Source of the DNA: Streptomyces erythrochromogenes
Lineage (GTDB): Bacteria > Actinomycetota > Actinomycetes > Streptomycetales > Streptomycetaceae
NCBI RefSeq assembly: GCF_036170895.1
Contig: NZ_CP108036.1
Location: 5,697,501 to 5,761,500, forward strand
Direction of reading: 5' to 3'
Length of the DNA stretch: 64,000 bases
Of the stretch, positions 16,541-25,364 are shown piece by piece (within the stretch, counting starts at the first letter, position 1; the number at the start of each line of letters is the position of its first letter). A model generated the notes under the pieces. That model worked only from the letters and a program-made list of their open reading frames with translations. It was not told the origin of the DNA and ran no database searches. The position numbers and the translations under genes were made by a program.

Positions 16541-17182
16541 TCAGATGCCCGGGCCGGTGCGGCGCAGTACGCGCAGGGAGTCGGTGACGGAGATCTCCTC
16601 GAAGGCGCCCGAGGCGAGGGCCCGCAGGTAGATCCGGTACGGGGCCTGGCCGCCGTCGGCCGGGTCCGGGAAGACGTCGTGGATGACGAGCGTGCCGCCC
16701 TCGGCCACGTGCGGGGCCCAGCCCTCGTAGTCGCCGATCGCGTGCTCGTCGGTGTGGCCGCCGTCGATGAAGACGAAGCCCAGCTTGCCGCCCCAGGCCG
16801 CCGCGACCTGCGGGGACCGGCCGACGATCGCGATCACGTGCTCCTCCAGCCCGGCCTTGTGGAGGGTCCGGCGGAAGGTGGGGAGGGTGTCCATCAGCCC
16901 GACCTCCGGGTCCACGACCGTCGGGTCGTGGTACTCCCAGCCCGGCTGCTGCTCCTCGCTGCCCCGGTGGTGGTCCACGGTGATCGCGGACACCCCGGCC
17001 TCACGGGCCGCGTCGGCCAGCAGGATCGTCGAACGCCCGCAGTACGTGCCGACCTCCAGCAGCGGCAGCCCGAGCGCCCCGGCCGCGGCGGCGGCCTCGT
17101 ACAGGGCGAGGCCCTCCCGTACGGGCATGAACCCCTTGGCGGCCTCGAAGGCGGCGAGGGTCTCCGGCTTGGGCGTGGCCAT
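16541..17182 (-). CDS. Class I SAM-dependent methyltransferase (Methyltransf_24 type)
   Basis: 213 residues from the ATG at 17182, with AGGAGG six bases upstream; a longer frame starting at 17218 lacks this. SAM-binding motif I is LLEVGTYCGRSTILLADAA, followed by AITVDHHRGSEEQQPGW and LGFVFIDGGHTDEHAIGDYE. The last has the Asp-Gly-Gly-His of the Methyltransf_24 family, whose members methylate sugars or antibiotic intermediates or act on O-linked substrates. No biosynthetic neighbours indicate the substrate. It is transcribed alone, between an amidase gene and a SMI1-like gene. Confidence 0.8.
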   Translation of the reverse strand: MATPKPETLAAFEAAKGFMPVREGLALYEAAAAAGALGLPLLEVGTYCGRSTILLADAAREAGVSAITVDHHRGSEEQQPGWEYHDPTVVDPEVGLMDTLPTFRRTLHKAGLEEHVIAIVGRSPQVAAAWGGKLGFVFIDGGHTDEHAIGDYEGWAPHVAEGGTLVIHDVFPDPADGGQAPYRIYLRALASGAFEEISVTDSLRVLRRTGPGI

Positions 17183-17276
17183 GCTGTTCCTCCTGCTGAG
17201 CTGCGTGTGGCGGCCCATGCTGCCCTACCGCCGGGTAGCGGTCCATGGGTGGGGTCGCCTCCGACCGGCCCGCCGG

Positions 17277-18680
17277 TTACGGCAGCGGCCCGAGGTCGCC
17301 TTCGAGGACCGTCTGGACGATCCGGGGCCGGCCCCAGAGGCCCAGGATCTCGTTCGCGACGGCCACGATCGGCAACGGGTCGTGATCGCTGTGCGCCCTG
17401 ATGGCCGCGGCCGAAAGGCTGCGCGGTACGGCTCCGGCATCCAGGAGCACGCGCCACTCCTGCGGACCGAGTTCGAGGTACTCCAGTCCGGTGAGCTTCG
17501 CGATCTCCAACGGGTCGGCCAGGGTGCCGGGGTACGCGGTCAGGGTGCGCAGGCGGGGCAGGCCGACGACGGGGGCGAGGCTGAGAGGTGCGTCGTCCCA
17601 CACACCGATGGACAGGACCTCCAGGCCGGGATGCGCGGCGGATTCGACGCTCTTCAGGCTCGCGATGTTGACCCGGGCGACGGCAGGCGGCCGCCGCTGC
17701 CCGGACCCGCCGGGCTCCGAGCCGAGCCGGCCCAGCACGAGGTCGGTGAGGGAGTCGGCGACCAGCTCGGCGCCGACGTTTTCCTCGTGGGACAGCATGA
17801 TGATCTGGCCCTTGTGCCCGCGGGGGCCGGGTGTCAGGTCGACGGCCAGCCGGTCTCCGCCGCCGTTGTCGCCGAAGGCGATCCAGCCGGGTGAGCCGAC
17901 GAGGCCCTGCACCATGGCGTCGGGTGAGGTGGTGACCGCCTCCATCGCCGCGAACTCCCAGCGGCAGTACCGCGACGCCGCGTCCGCGACGTACAGGCCG
18001 TCGAGATCGAACAGCTCGAAGCCGACCGCCGTGCACGCGTCCATCACCGCTTCGTGGTCGCCACCCAAGTCCTCCCACCGGGCCCGTGTCACCCGGTAGA
18101 GGACCTTGAGCTCGTCGGGCAGGGCCACGCCCAGACGCGCTTCGGCCGCGGCGATCTCCTCCTCCGTCGCGCCGATGGCGTGCGGCAGGCGTTCGCGCAG
18201 CGTCCGCTCCAGCAGCTCCGGGTCCGCCGAAGGCGCCGGAGCCGCCCCCGGGAACGGTTCGGGGAGCCGGCGCCAGGGCTCGGGGAGAGCACCGTCGACC
18301 AGGATCAGCGCTCCCGGGTGCGGGGTGCCGATGCCGGGCTCCACGGCGGGGCTGGGCCCCAGCAGGCGCAGCGTCGTCCTCCCGGTCGCTTCTATGCCCG
18401 CGGTGAACGAGACGTCGTCGACTCCCGCGTCCGCGAGCGCGCTCTGCACCCGCTCCACCGCCTCGTTCTCCTCCCGCGTGTCCTCCACTTGCGCGGCCCG
18501 GCCGGGGGGCGGCATCCGCCGGGTGAGTGCGAGACTCCAGCCGTGTCGGCCGATGCGTCCCGCGACGCGGACGGGCTTGCCTGCGGGCTCCCGCGCCTTT
18601 TCGGCCCGTAGGAGTCGCAGCACCGGTGCCCAGGTCGCGAAGTCGTTCATCGATGCGTCGGAGAACCCCTGATCAGCCAT
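17277..18680 (-). CDS. SMI1/KNR4-domain protein
   Basis: 467 residues from the ATG at 18680; no good ribosome binding site is visible, and an ATG at about 18650 is an alternative. The centre (about 165-310) is a SMI1/KNR4 fold: EEEIAAAEARLGVALPDELKVLYR, followed by WEFAAMEAV, GSPGWIAFGDNGGGDRLAVDL and GQIIMLSHEEN. The N-terminal 150 residues and a C-terminal 130-residue repeat-like region with leucine-rich spacing (LEVLSIGVWDDAPLSLAP, LEYLELGPQEWRVLL) are not recognised. SMI1/KNR4 proteins are often immunity proteins against secreted toxins or scaffolds. No toxin gene adjoins this one, so immunity is only a possibility. Confidence 0.7.
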   Translation of the reverse strand: MADQGFSDASMNDFATWAPVLRLLRAEKAREPAGKPVRVAGRIGRHGWSLALTRRMPPPGRAAQVEDTREENEAVERVQSALADAGVDDVSFTAGIEATGRTTLRLLGPSPAVEPGIGTPHPGALILVDGALPEPWRRLPEPFPGAAPAPSADPELLERTLRERLPHAIGATEEEIAAAEARLGVALPDELKVLYRVTRARWEDLGGDHEAVMDACTAVGFELFDLDGLYVADAASRYCRWEFAAMEAVTTSPDAMVQGLVGSPGWIAFGDNGGGDRLAVDLTPGPRGHKGQIIMLSHEENVGAELVADSLTDLVLGRLGSEPGGSGQRRPPAVARVNIASLKSVESAAHPGLEVLSIGVWDDAPLSLAPVVGLPRLRTLTAYPGTLADPLEIAKLTGLEYLELGPQEWRVLLDAGAVPRSLSAAAIRAHSDHDPLPIVAVANEILGLWGRPRIVQTVLEGDLGPLP

Positions 18681-18810
18681 GGGCAGACCGTATGCGGGGC
18701 CGCTGACACCGACGCCGTGCGGGGGGTTCCGGGCGAATCGCGCCACCGGGGAGTGTGCGGATGGCTACGCTCGGCCACGGAACCGGCAACTGCCTTGGGG
18801 GTGACCGTCC

Positions 18811-19659
18811 ATGGTCGGCGTGCGCGATCTCGATCCCAGCGCCTCACCGCTGGACTACTACGGCTCCGAACTGCGCCGCCTCAGAGAGGACGCGGGGCTC
18901 AACCAGGCGCAGCTCGGCAGCATCGTCTTCTGCACGGGCTCGCTGATCGGCCAGGTCGAGACCACGCGGAGGGTCCCGACGCGGGACTTCTCGGAACGGG
19001 TGGACGCGGCGCTCGGGACGGGCGGGGTGTTCTCGCGGCTGGTCGGGCTGGTGCTCCGGCACCAGCTGCCGACGTGGTTCCAGGCGTATGCGGAGATGGA
19101 GGCGCGGGCGGCCTATATCTCCTCGTTCCAACCACAGTTGGTGCATGGTCTGTTACAGACAGAGGCCTACGCGCGCGCGGTCCTGGGCGTGTGGATCGAG
19201 GATGGTCTCGATGCCAAGGTGGCCGCTCGGCTGGAGCGTCAGCGCATTCTCGACCGCAAGAACCCGCCACTGATGTGGGTCGTGATGAGCGAGGCCGTGC
19301 TGTACCAGGAGATCGGTGGGCGTGCAGTCATGCGGGACCAACTCGCGCACCTGGCGGCGCTAAGGAGGCGGGAGTGGGTGCAGGTGCAGATCCTGCCCTA
19401 CGCGGCGGGCGCCCACGCGGGACTGCCAGGTGAGTTCAACCTCCTGCGCTTTGAGGACAACCCGGATCTCGTTTACACCGAAGACTTCGTGCAGGGTCAT
19501 ATGACGGCCAATCCGCAAGCTTTCAGGGAGGGTTCGCTCCGATACGATCACTTGCAGGCTGCCGCGCTCTCCCTGGAGGACTCGGCGGCGCTGATCGCCC
19601 GCGTATTGGAGGAGCGCTATGGAGACCATCCAGAACCTGACGGGCACGCGGTGGCGTAA
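18811..19659 (+). CDS. XRE-family helix-turn-helix regulator with DUF5753 domain
   Basis: 282 residues. The N-terminal HTH (about 18-70) is YGSELRRLREDAGLNQAQLG with the recognition helix in CTGSLIGQVETTRRVP. The C-terminal 180 residues carry the DUF5753 hallmarks: AYISSFQPQLVHGLLQTEAY, LERQRILDR, WVVMSEAVLYQEIGG, VQVQILPYAAGAHAGLPGEF and DLVYTEDF. This type is greatly expanded in Streptomyces and is usually paired with a small DUF397 protein, as here. In BldB/AbaA-like and WhiJ-like loci such pairs influence development and antibiotic production. The role and targets at this locus are unknown. Confidence 0.9.
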   Translation: MVGVRDLDPSASPLDYYGSELRRLREDAGLNQAQLGSIVFCTGSLIGQVETTRRVPTRDFSERVDAALGTGGVFSRLVGLVLRHQLPTWFQAYAEMEARAAYISSFQPQLVHGLLQTEAYARAVLGVWIEDGLDAKVAARLERQRILDRKNPPLMWVVMSEAVLYQEIGGRAVMRDQLAHLAALRRREWVQVQILPYAAGAHAGLPGEFNLLRFEDNPDLVYTEDFVQGHMTANPQAFREGSLRYDHLQAAALSLEDSAALIARVLEERYGDHPEPDGHAVA

Positions 19660-19879
19660 GTCTTCGTACAGCGCGGAAGGCAACTGCGTTGAATGCGCCC
19701 CGCTCGGCGCCCTGGCGTGGCACAAGTCCTCATACAGCGGTGACACCGGCGGGCAGTGCGTCGAGGTCGCCGCACAGCCCTGCCTCGTCGCCGTTCGGGA
19801 CTCCAAGGACCCCGAGGGGCCCGTGTTCACCGTCCGCCCCGCCGCTTTCGCCGCGTTCGTGAGGGCCGTCTCGGTATGA
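19619..19879 (+). CDS. DUF397 protein with two copies of the motif
   Basis: 86 residues. DUF397 signatures occur twice: WRKSSYSAEGNCVECAP (about 12-28) and WHKSSYSGDTGGQCVEVA (about 34-51), followed by VAVRDSKDPEGPVFTVRPAAF. The second copy is complete and the first is a short version. DUF397 proteins are small partners of XRE/DUF5753 regulators. The ATG lies 41 bp inside the upstream regulator gene and has GGAGGA before it, so translation is coupled. Its biochemical action is not established. Confidence 0.9.
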   Translation: METIQNLTGTRWRKSSYSAEGNCVECAPLGALAWHKSSYSGDTGGQCVEVAAQPCLVAVRDSKDPEGPVFTVRPAAFAAFVRAVSV

Positions 19880-19914
19880 TCCGCTCCCGACTCGGGGAGT
19901 AGGGGGGCGGGGAC

Positions 19915-21498
19915 ATGGAGCAGGTGGGGCCGGGCGGTCCGACGCACGTCGGGCCGTTCGAGGTCGTCGGTGTGCTCGGGCAGGGCGGGATGGGGCGGGT
20001 GCTGCTCGCGGCCGGTCCGGACGGGCGGCTCGTCGCCGTCAAGCAGGTCCTCGCGCACTTCGCCGACGACGAGGGCTTCCGGGCCCGTTTCCGCCGTGAG
20101 GTCACCGCCTCGCGCAAGGTGTCCGGTGCGTACACGGCCGCCGTGATCGACGCCGATCCGGACGCCTCGACGCCCTGGCTGGCCTCGGTCTTCGTCGCCG
20201 GGCCCTCCCTCGGCGCCGTGGTCAAGGCGGGCGGGGTGCTGCCCGAGGACGTCGTACGCCGTCTCGCCGCGGGCCTGACGTCGGCCCTGGCCGAGATCCA
20301 CCGGGCCGGGCTCGTGCACCGGGACCTCAAGCCCGACAACGTGCTCCTCGCGGAGGACGGCGTCCGCGTCATCGACCTCGGCATCGCCCGGGCCACGGAG
20401 GGCGAGGCGGAGGGCGATACCGGGCTGACGCGTACGGGGTTCGTCGTCGGATCGCCCGCGTACATGTCGCCCGAGCAGGCGGAGGGGCATCCGCTCACGC
20501 CCGCCAGCGACGTCTTCTCCCTCGGTTCCGTGCTGGTCATGGCGCTGACGGGCCGCAGCCCCTTCGCCGGGACCTCCACGCTCAAGACGCTGTACGAGGT
20601 GGCGCACGGCGAGCCGGACCTCAGCGGGGTCCCGGCGGGGCTGCGCGACCTCGTCGCGCGCTGCCTGGCCAAGGACCCGGAGGCCAGGCCGACCCCGGCG
20701 GAGCTGCACGAGCTGATCGGTCCGGTGTCCCCGGCGGGCAGGCAGTGGCCGTCCGCCGTGTACGGGATGCTCACCGCGCAACGGGCCCGGATCGACGGCC
20801 TCCTGGCCGGCGTTCCCGTAGAGGAGCCGGAGCCCTCGCCCGTGCCCGAGCCCGCATCCGTGACCGAGGTCGATCCGGTCACGGTGCCGACGCAGGACAC
20901 GCCGACGCCCGTGCCGCAGGCACCACCGGAGGCAACCCGCCCCGACGGTCCGCGGCGCACCCGGCGGCGCCGGGTCGCGGCGCTGGTGGCGGCCGGAGTC
21001 CTCCTCGTGGCCGGTACCGGGACAGCCCTGTACGTCCGGGACCGCATGAACGCCCCCATCGCCTACGCGGAGGTCCCCAGGTGCGAGGAGGCGCGCGAGG
21101 AAGTGCCCCTGGACCTGCGGCCGTCGACCTCGGACAGCTGGATCGGGACGGTCGACGGCGCGCAGATGTCGTGCAGCGGTGGCGCCGGTACCGCCGCGTC
21201 GCCGACCGCGAGGGTCGTCTGGAACCTGAGCCTCGGCGGGGACGCGGAGACCAACGCGGCCACGCAGCGGCGGCACTTCCAGACGGAGGCGGTCGGTCAG
21301 CGCGCGGCGTCCCGCATCGGGTTCGGAACCGAGGCGTACTGGGAGTCCTCCAGCCCCGACTGGACCTGCGTCCTCGCCGTTCGTGAGGGGAACCTGTCGG
21401 TCCGGGTGGGCCTCAAAGCGACGCCGTACGCCAAGGGCGCCTGCGAGACCAAGGCGAAGGAGGCCGCCCGCGCCGCGCTGAAGGCCGCCCCGCGCTGA
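19915..21498 (+). CDS. Transmembrane Ser/Thr protein kinase (PknB-like)
   Basis: 527 residues. The kinase domain is at about 15-265. It has the glycine loop VLGQGGMGRVLLA, the catalytic Lys in LVAVKQVL, the catalytic loop HRDLKPDN at about 137, VIDLGIAR (DLG in place of DFG), and SPAYMSPEQA as the P+1 region. A Pro/Glu-rich juxtamembrane linker of about 60 residues leads to one membrane helix (RVAALVAAGVLLVAGTGTAL, about 355-375) and an extracellular domain of about 150 residues with three or four Cys. There are no PASTA repeats, so it is not a peptidoglycan-type sensor. It lies directly after the DUF397 gene but with its own ribosome binding site. Confidence 0.9.
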   Translation: MEQVGPGGPTHVGPFEVVGVLGQGGMGRVLLAAGPDGRLVAVKQVLAHFADDEGFRARFRREVTASRKVSGAYTAAVIDADPDASTPWLASVFVAGPSLGAVVKAGGVLPEDVVRRLAAGLTSALAEIHRAGLVHRDLKPDNVLLAEDGVRVIDLGIARATEGEAEGDTGLTRTGFVVGSPAYMSPEQAEGHPLTPASDVFSLGSVLVMALTGRSPFAGTSTLKTLYEVAHGEPDLSGVPAGLRDLVARCLAKDPEARPTPAELHELIGPVSPAGRQWPSAVYGMLTAQRARIDGLLAGVPVEEPEPSPVPEPASVTEVDPVTVPTQDTPTPVPQAPPEATRPDGPRRTRRRRVAALVAAGVLLVAGTGTALYVRDRMNAPIAYAEVPRCEEAREEVPLDLRPSTSDSWIGTVDGAQMSCSGGAGTAASPTARVVWNLSLGGDAETNAATQRRHFQTEAVGQRAASRIGFGTEAYWESSSPDWTCVLAVREGNLSVRVGLKATPYAKGACETKAKEAARAALKAAPR

Positions 21499-21556
21499 CG
21501 CTCGGCCCCGGCGTGCGGCGCAGGGTCGTGTCGGTCGGCGGACTTCGCCGGCTGCC

Positions 21557-23101
21557 TCACGTGGTGGTGGAGCAGAGGAGGATTCGGCCGTCGCGGGTCC
21601 CGATGAGCAGGCGGCCCGCCTGGGTGACGGTGAGTGCCGTCGGTATCAAAGACATGTTTCCCAAGGTGAGACGGTGCCGCCAGAGCACGGTGCCGGTATC
21701 GAGGCCGAGAGCGACGATCTCGCCGTCGTCGTAGGCGATGAAGGCGGTGGTCGCGTCGGCGTCCAGCGCGGTGGCGGAGCAGTCGGTGCGAAAGACCCAC
21801 TGCGGTGTCCCGTCCGGAGCCGCGCGACGTACGACGAACGAGTCACCAGGCCGGCGTCTTTGCCTGAAGACCCTGCCCGCGTGGATCAGGCTCCCGTCGG
21901 CGGCCTCCACGCCGGGCCCGCCGAAGTGCCTTTCACCGGGGACCCAGGAGCAGGGGAACAGGCGCCGTACGTCCGCTTCCTCCGGCTCGGCCGGTCGGCC
22001 CGGGCCTGGTCCGGGTCCCGGCTCGGCGGTGGCCATCCACGCAACGCCGGGGTTTGAACGCCGGGTGCCTTCCTCCTTCACGTAGGAGAGGAACCATGTG
22101 CGGCCGGCGTGCCGGATACGGATGGGGTGTCTGTCGGCGACCGGCACGCCTGCGATCCGGTACCCGGAGGGGGCGAGGGCCGCAGTGCCGTCCGCCGCAC
22201 TCGACAGGGACACGTAGACCGACGGTGTGAGCTGGTCCACTTGCGCGCCGTCCGCCAGGGACAGTCGGACCACGGACTGTGGGCGTCGGTGGTGTCTTTC
22301 GGGGCGTACGAGGGAGACCCAGGCCGAGCTCTCGTCCCGGGCGACGGCGATCTCGCTGCCCCCTTCTTCGTCCGGGACGGCCCAGAGCCGTTCCCCCGAC
22401 GGAAGCCAGCACTCCAGTTGCACTCCGCCGAGCGTGGCGAGGATCCGGCCGTCCGAGAGCTCCTCCGCCGCCCGAACGGTGAGGCGCGGGTCCCAGTCCG
22501 GGCCGAGCTCGGTCACCAGCCGGTACGCGGCAGCCCTGCCGTCGGGACGGGGTGCCGGGACCCGGGGGCCGGCCAGATCGTGGGGTGTGATGGATCCGGG
22601 CGGCACCATGGTCCAGTCGGGCCGGCTGACCACGGCGGTGTGGCCGTGCGTGTGCGCTTCTTCGTCCTGCCAGTCGTCGGGCGGGGCCATCAGTACGCGG
22701 AGCCGCTGTTCGTCGAGCCACTCCAGCCCCAGGACCTGGCGCCCGCCATGATGCTCGAAGGCCGGGACGGACGCTCCTGTCTCCAGGTTGAGCAGGAGCA
22801 GTTCACCGCCGAAGAAGTACCCGCCGTCGTAGGAACCGGTTCCTATGGCGAGCAGCCGCAGGGTGGGGTGGAAGGCCATCGCCTGGACCGCGCAGCGAGG
22901 TCGGATCAGCACGCGGCAGGACAGGGTGGCGGTGTCGTAGACACCGACCGTCGGGTGGTCGGAGAACTCGTGCGTACCCGCCAGAGCGACCAGATTCAGC
23001 CGCCCGTCAGCCACGGCAAGGGTCGGACAGCCGATCTCCGCGAAGGGGCGGTCGCCCAGAATCCGGTCGACAGAGAACGAGAAGGTCATGGAGACGATCA
23101 T
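21557..23101 (-). CDS. WD40/PQQ-like beta-propeller hypothetical protein
   Basis: 514 residues from the ATG at 23101; an in-frame ATG at 23089 is possible. Blade-like repeats (VQAMAFHPTLRLLAIGTGS, GGELLLLNLETG, VLGLEWLDEQRLRVLM, TAFIAYDDGEIVALGLDTG, RLLIGTRDGRILLC) fit a propeller of WD40 or PQQ type. No signal peptide is present, so it is probably cytoplasmic. Its start region faces the FadE34-like gene, and the KstR operator at 23195-23208 lies 94 bp upstream of its start, so KstR could influence it. I see no enzymatic motif. Confidence 0.6.
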   Translation of the reverse strand: MIVSMTFSFSVDRILGDRPFAEIGCPTLAVADGRLNLVALAGTHEFSDHPTVGVYDTATLSCRVLIRPRCAVQAMAFHPTLRLLAIGTGSYDGGYFFGGELLLLNLETGASVPAFEHHGGRQVLGLEWLDEQRLRVLMAPPDDWQDEEAHTHGHTAVVSRPDWTMVPPGSITPHDLAGPRVPAPRPDGRAAAYRLVTELGPDWDPRLTVRAAEELSDGRILATLGGVQLECWLPSGERLWAVPDEEGGSEIAVARDESSAWVSLVRPERHHRRPQSVVRLSLADGAQVDQLTPSVYVSLSSAADGTAALAPSGYRIAGVPVADRHPIRIRHAGRTWFLSYVKEEGTRRSNPGVAWMATAEPGPGPGPGRPAEPEEADVRRLFPCSWVPGERHFGGPGVEAADGSLIHAGRVFRQRRRPGDSFVVRRAAPDGTPQWVFRTDCSATALDADATTAFIAYDDGEIVALGLDTGTVLWRHRLTLGNMSLIPTALTVTQAGRLLIGTRDGRILLCSTTT

Positions 23102-23194
23102 CTCAAGGCCCTGCAGAGGGGAACGCAGGGCGGCCGCGTCCCGCTGGGCGGCGACGGCCCGGGAAGAACACCCCCATCTGACCTTCCGTCAGAT

Positions 23195-23208
23195 TGGAAC
23201 GTGTTCTA
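23195..23208. promoter_or_regulatory. KstR-type operator in front of the FadE34-like gene
   Basis: TGGAACGTGTTCTA is a perfect TNNAACNNGTTNNA match. It overlaps a -10-like TAGTCT (23207-23212) that lies seven bases before the ATG at 23220, so bound repressor would block a leaderless promoter directly. Confidence 0.85.
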
Positions 23209-23219
23209 GTCTGCCGCGC

Positions 23220-25352
23220 ATGGGCATCGGAATCACACAGGAGCAGCGGGAGTTGGCCGAGGCGGTGCGCGGCTGGGTGGCGCGGGCCGTGCCTCCCGAA
23301 GAGGTGCGCAAGCTGCTCGACTCCCCGCCGCGGACCGGGGTGCGGCCCGGCTACTGGGACGCTCTGGCGGAGTCGGGGCTCCTGGAGCCGCACCTGGAGG
23401 GCGGGACCCTGCTCGACCTGGCCGTCGTCGTCGAGGAGGCGGCCCGGGCCGCGCTGCCGGGCGCGTACCTGCCGAGCGCGCTGGCCTCCGTACTGCTGGA
23501 CCGGGCCGGGGCCGAGCCCCTCGCCGGCCGGGTCGGGGCGGTGGCGCTGGGGCCGGGGACCGTGACCGCCGTGGCCACCGAGGGCGGCGGGCACCTGCTC
23601 GACGGGCTCGCGCCGCCCGTGCTCGGAGCCGGCGAGGCCGACCTCGTGCTGCTCGCCGCGGAGGCCGCGCACGGGACCTGCTGGTTCGCCGTGGACGCCG
23701 CCGCGCTGGACATCCGTACGCACGACAGCGCCGACCCGACCCGCCCCACCGCCGAGGTGCGGGCGCGCGGCGCGGTGGTCCCCGCCGGGCGGCTGCTGGA
23801 GCTCGACGCTGCCCTCGTCCGCGACCTCGCCTGCACGCTCTTCGCCGCCGACGCCTGCGGCACCGCTGCCTGGGCCCTGCACACGGCCGCCGAGTACGCC
23901 AAGGTGCGCGAGCAGTTCGGCCGGCCCATCGGGAAGTTCCAGGGCGTCAAGCACCTGTGCGCCGACATGCTCGTCCGGCTGGAACAGGCCCGCGCTCTGG
24001 CCTGGGACGCAGCTCAGGCCATGGACGAGCCCGCCGACGTGCGCTCGCTCGTGGCGGCCCTCGCCGCCGGGACCGCCCTGGACGCCGCGTACTCCTGCGC
24101 CAAGGACTGCATCCAGATCCTCGGCGGGATCGGCTTCACCTGGGAGCACGACGCCCACATCCACCTGCGGCGGGCGGTCGTCGCCCGCCAGCTGCTCGGA
24201 CCCGGCGACGGGCACCGCGTACGGGCCGTGCGCTGCGCGGCGGGCGGTGCGCGGCGCGAGCTGCGCCTGGAGCTGCCGGCGCAGGCCGAGGCCCACCGAG
24301 CGAAGGCGCGCGCCGCCATCGAGGACGCGCGCGGACTCGACCCGGCCGCCGCCCGGCGGATCCTGGCCCCCACCGGCTACGCGGCGCCCTACCTGCCGCC
24401 GCCCTACGGGCTGGGCGCCGGGCCCGTCGAGCAGCTCGTCGTCCAGCAGGAGCTCGCGGCCGCCGGGGTCACGGTCTCCGACCTCGGCATCGCCACCTGG
24501 ATCGTGCCCTCCCTGCTGGCCTACGGGACGCAGGCGCAGCGCGACGCCTACGTGCTCCCCACCCTGCGCGGGGAGATCACCTGGTGCCAGCTCTTCTCCG
24601 AGCCGGGCGCCGGCTCCGACCTGGCCTCGCTGCGGACCCGGGCCGAGCGGCGTGAGGACGGCTCCTGGGTGGTCAACGGGCAGAAGGTGTGGACGAGTTC
24701 CGCGCACAGCGCCGACTTCGGGATCCTGCTGGCCCGTACCGACCCGGACGCGCCCAAGCACAAGGGGCTCGGCTACTTCGTCGTCGACATGAAGAACACC
24801 CCCGGCATCGACGTCCGGCCGCTGAAGGAGATCACCGGGGAGGCCCTCTTCAACGAGGTGTACCTCGACGACGTGGAGCTCCCGGCGGACGCGCTGGTCG
24901 GCGCGGCCGACGACGGCTGGAAGGTGGCCCGCAACACCCTCGGCAACGAACGGGTGCACATGGCCGACCAGATGACCTTCGACACCGGACTGGAGGCCCT
25001 CCTCGCCCGGGCCGCCGAGCTCGACGGCGCCCACCGGGCCCGGATCGGCGCGCTGGCCGCCGAGGCGCACGCCCTGGCCTGCATCGGGCTGCGCACCACG
25101 CTCCAGCAGGTGTCGGGGCTGGAGCCGGGCGCGGGTGCCTCCGTACGCAAACTCGTCCAGACCCCGCACCAGCAGCGGACCGCCGAGCTCGCGCTCGAAC
25201 TGCTGGGGCCGGCGGGCGCGGTGCGGGAGGGGGCGGGGGAGCAGGCGGTGCACGGGATGCTCATGTCCCGCTGCCTGACCATCGCCGGGGGCACCACGCA
25301 GGTCCAGCTCAACGTCGTCGCCGAGCGGATTCTCGGCCTTCCCAGGGACTAG
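23220..25352 (+). CDS. fadE34: Fused two-domain acyl-CoA dehydrogenase, FadE34 (ChsE3)-like
   Basis: 710 residues from the ATG at 23220, close to the 711 residues I recall for Mycobacterium tuberculosis FadE34. Two acyl-CoA dehydrogenase modules are joined. The N-terminal half (about 1-345) has YAKVREQFGRPIGKFQGVKH and IQILGGIGFTWEHDAHIHLRR. The C-terminal half has ITWCQLFSEPGAGSDLASLR, the FAD/substrate strand WVVNGQKVWTSSAHSADFG and NEVYLDDVELPADALVG. In mycobacteria such fusions replace an alpha2beta2 heterotetramer and oxidise steroid side-chain CoA thioesters. No Shine-Dalgarno sequence precedes the ATG. The operator upstream and the thiolase gene 12 bp downstream support the role. A generic branched acyl-CoA substrate remains possible. 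Confidence 0.82.
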   Translation: MGIGITQEQRELAEAVRGWVARAVPPEEVRKLLDSPPRTGVRPGYWDALAESGLLEPHLEGGTLLDLAVVVEEAARAALPGAYLPSALASVLLDRAGAEPLAGRVGAVALGPGTVTAVATEGGGHLLDGLAPPVLGAGEADLVLLAAEAAHGTCWFAVDAAALDIRTHDSADPTRPTAEVRARGAVVPAGRLLELDAALVRDLACTLFAADACGTAAWALHTAAEYAKVREQFGRPIGKFQGVKHLCADMLVRLEQARALAWDAAQAMDEPADVRSLVAALAAGTALDAAYSCAKDCIQILGGIGFTWEHDAHIHLRRAVVARQLLGPGDGHRVRAVRCAAGGARRELRLELPAQAEAHRAKARAAIEDARGLDPAAARRILAPTGYAAPYLPPPYGLGAGPVEQLVVQQELAAAGVTVSDLGIATWIVPSLLAYGTQAQRDAYVLPTLRGEITWCQLFSEPGAGSDLASLRTRAERREDGSWVVNGQKVWTSSAHSADFGILLARTDPDAPKHKGLGYFVVDMKNTPGIDVRPLKEITGEALFNEVYLDDVELPADALVGAADDGWKVARNTLGNERVHMADQMTFDTGLEALLARAAELDGAHRARIGALAAEAHALACIGLRTTLQQVSGLEPGAGASVRKLVQTPHQQRTAELALELLGPAGAVREGAGEQAVHGMLMSRCLTIAGGTTQVQLNVVAERILGLPRD

Positions 25353-25364
25353 GAGTCATCGGGC

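Noticed and set aside
23103..25253. A 716-residue minus-strand reading frame opposite the FadE34-like gene
   Set aside because: No recognisable domain; the plus strand carries conserved acyl-CoA dehydrogenase motifs along its whole length.
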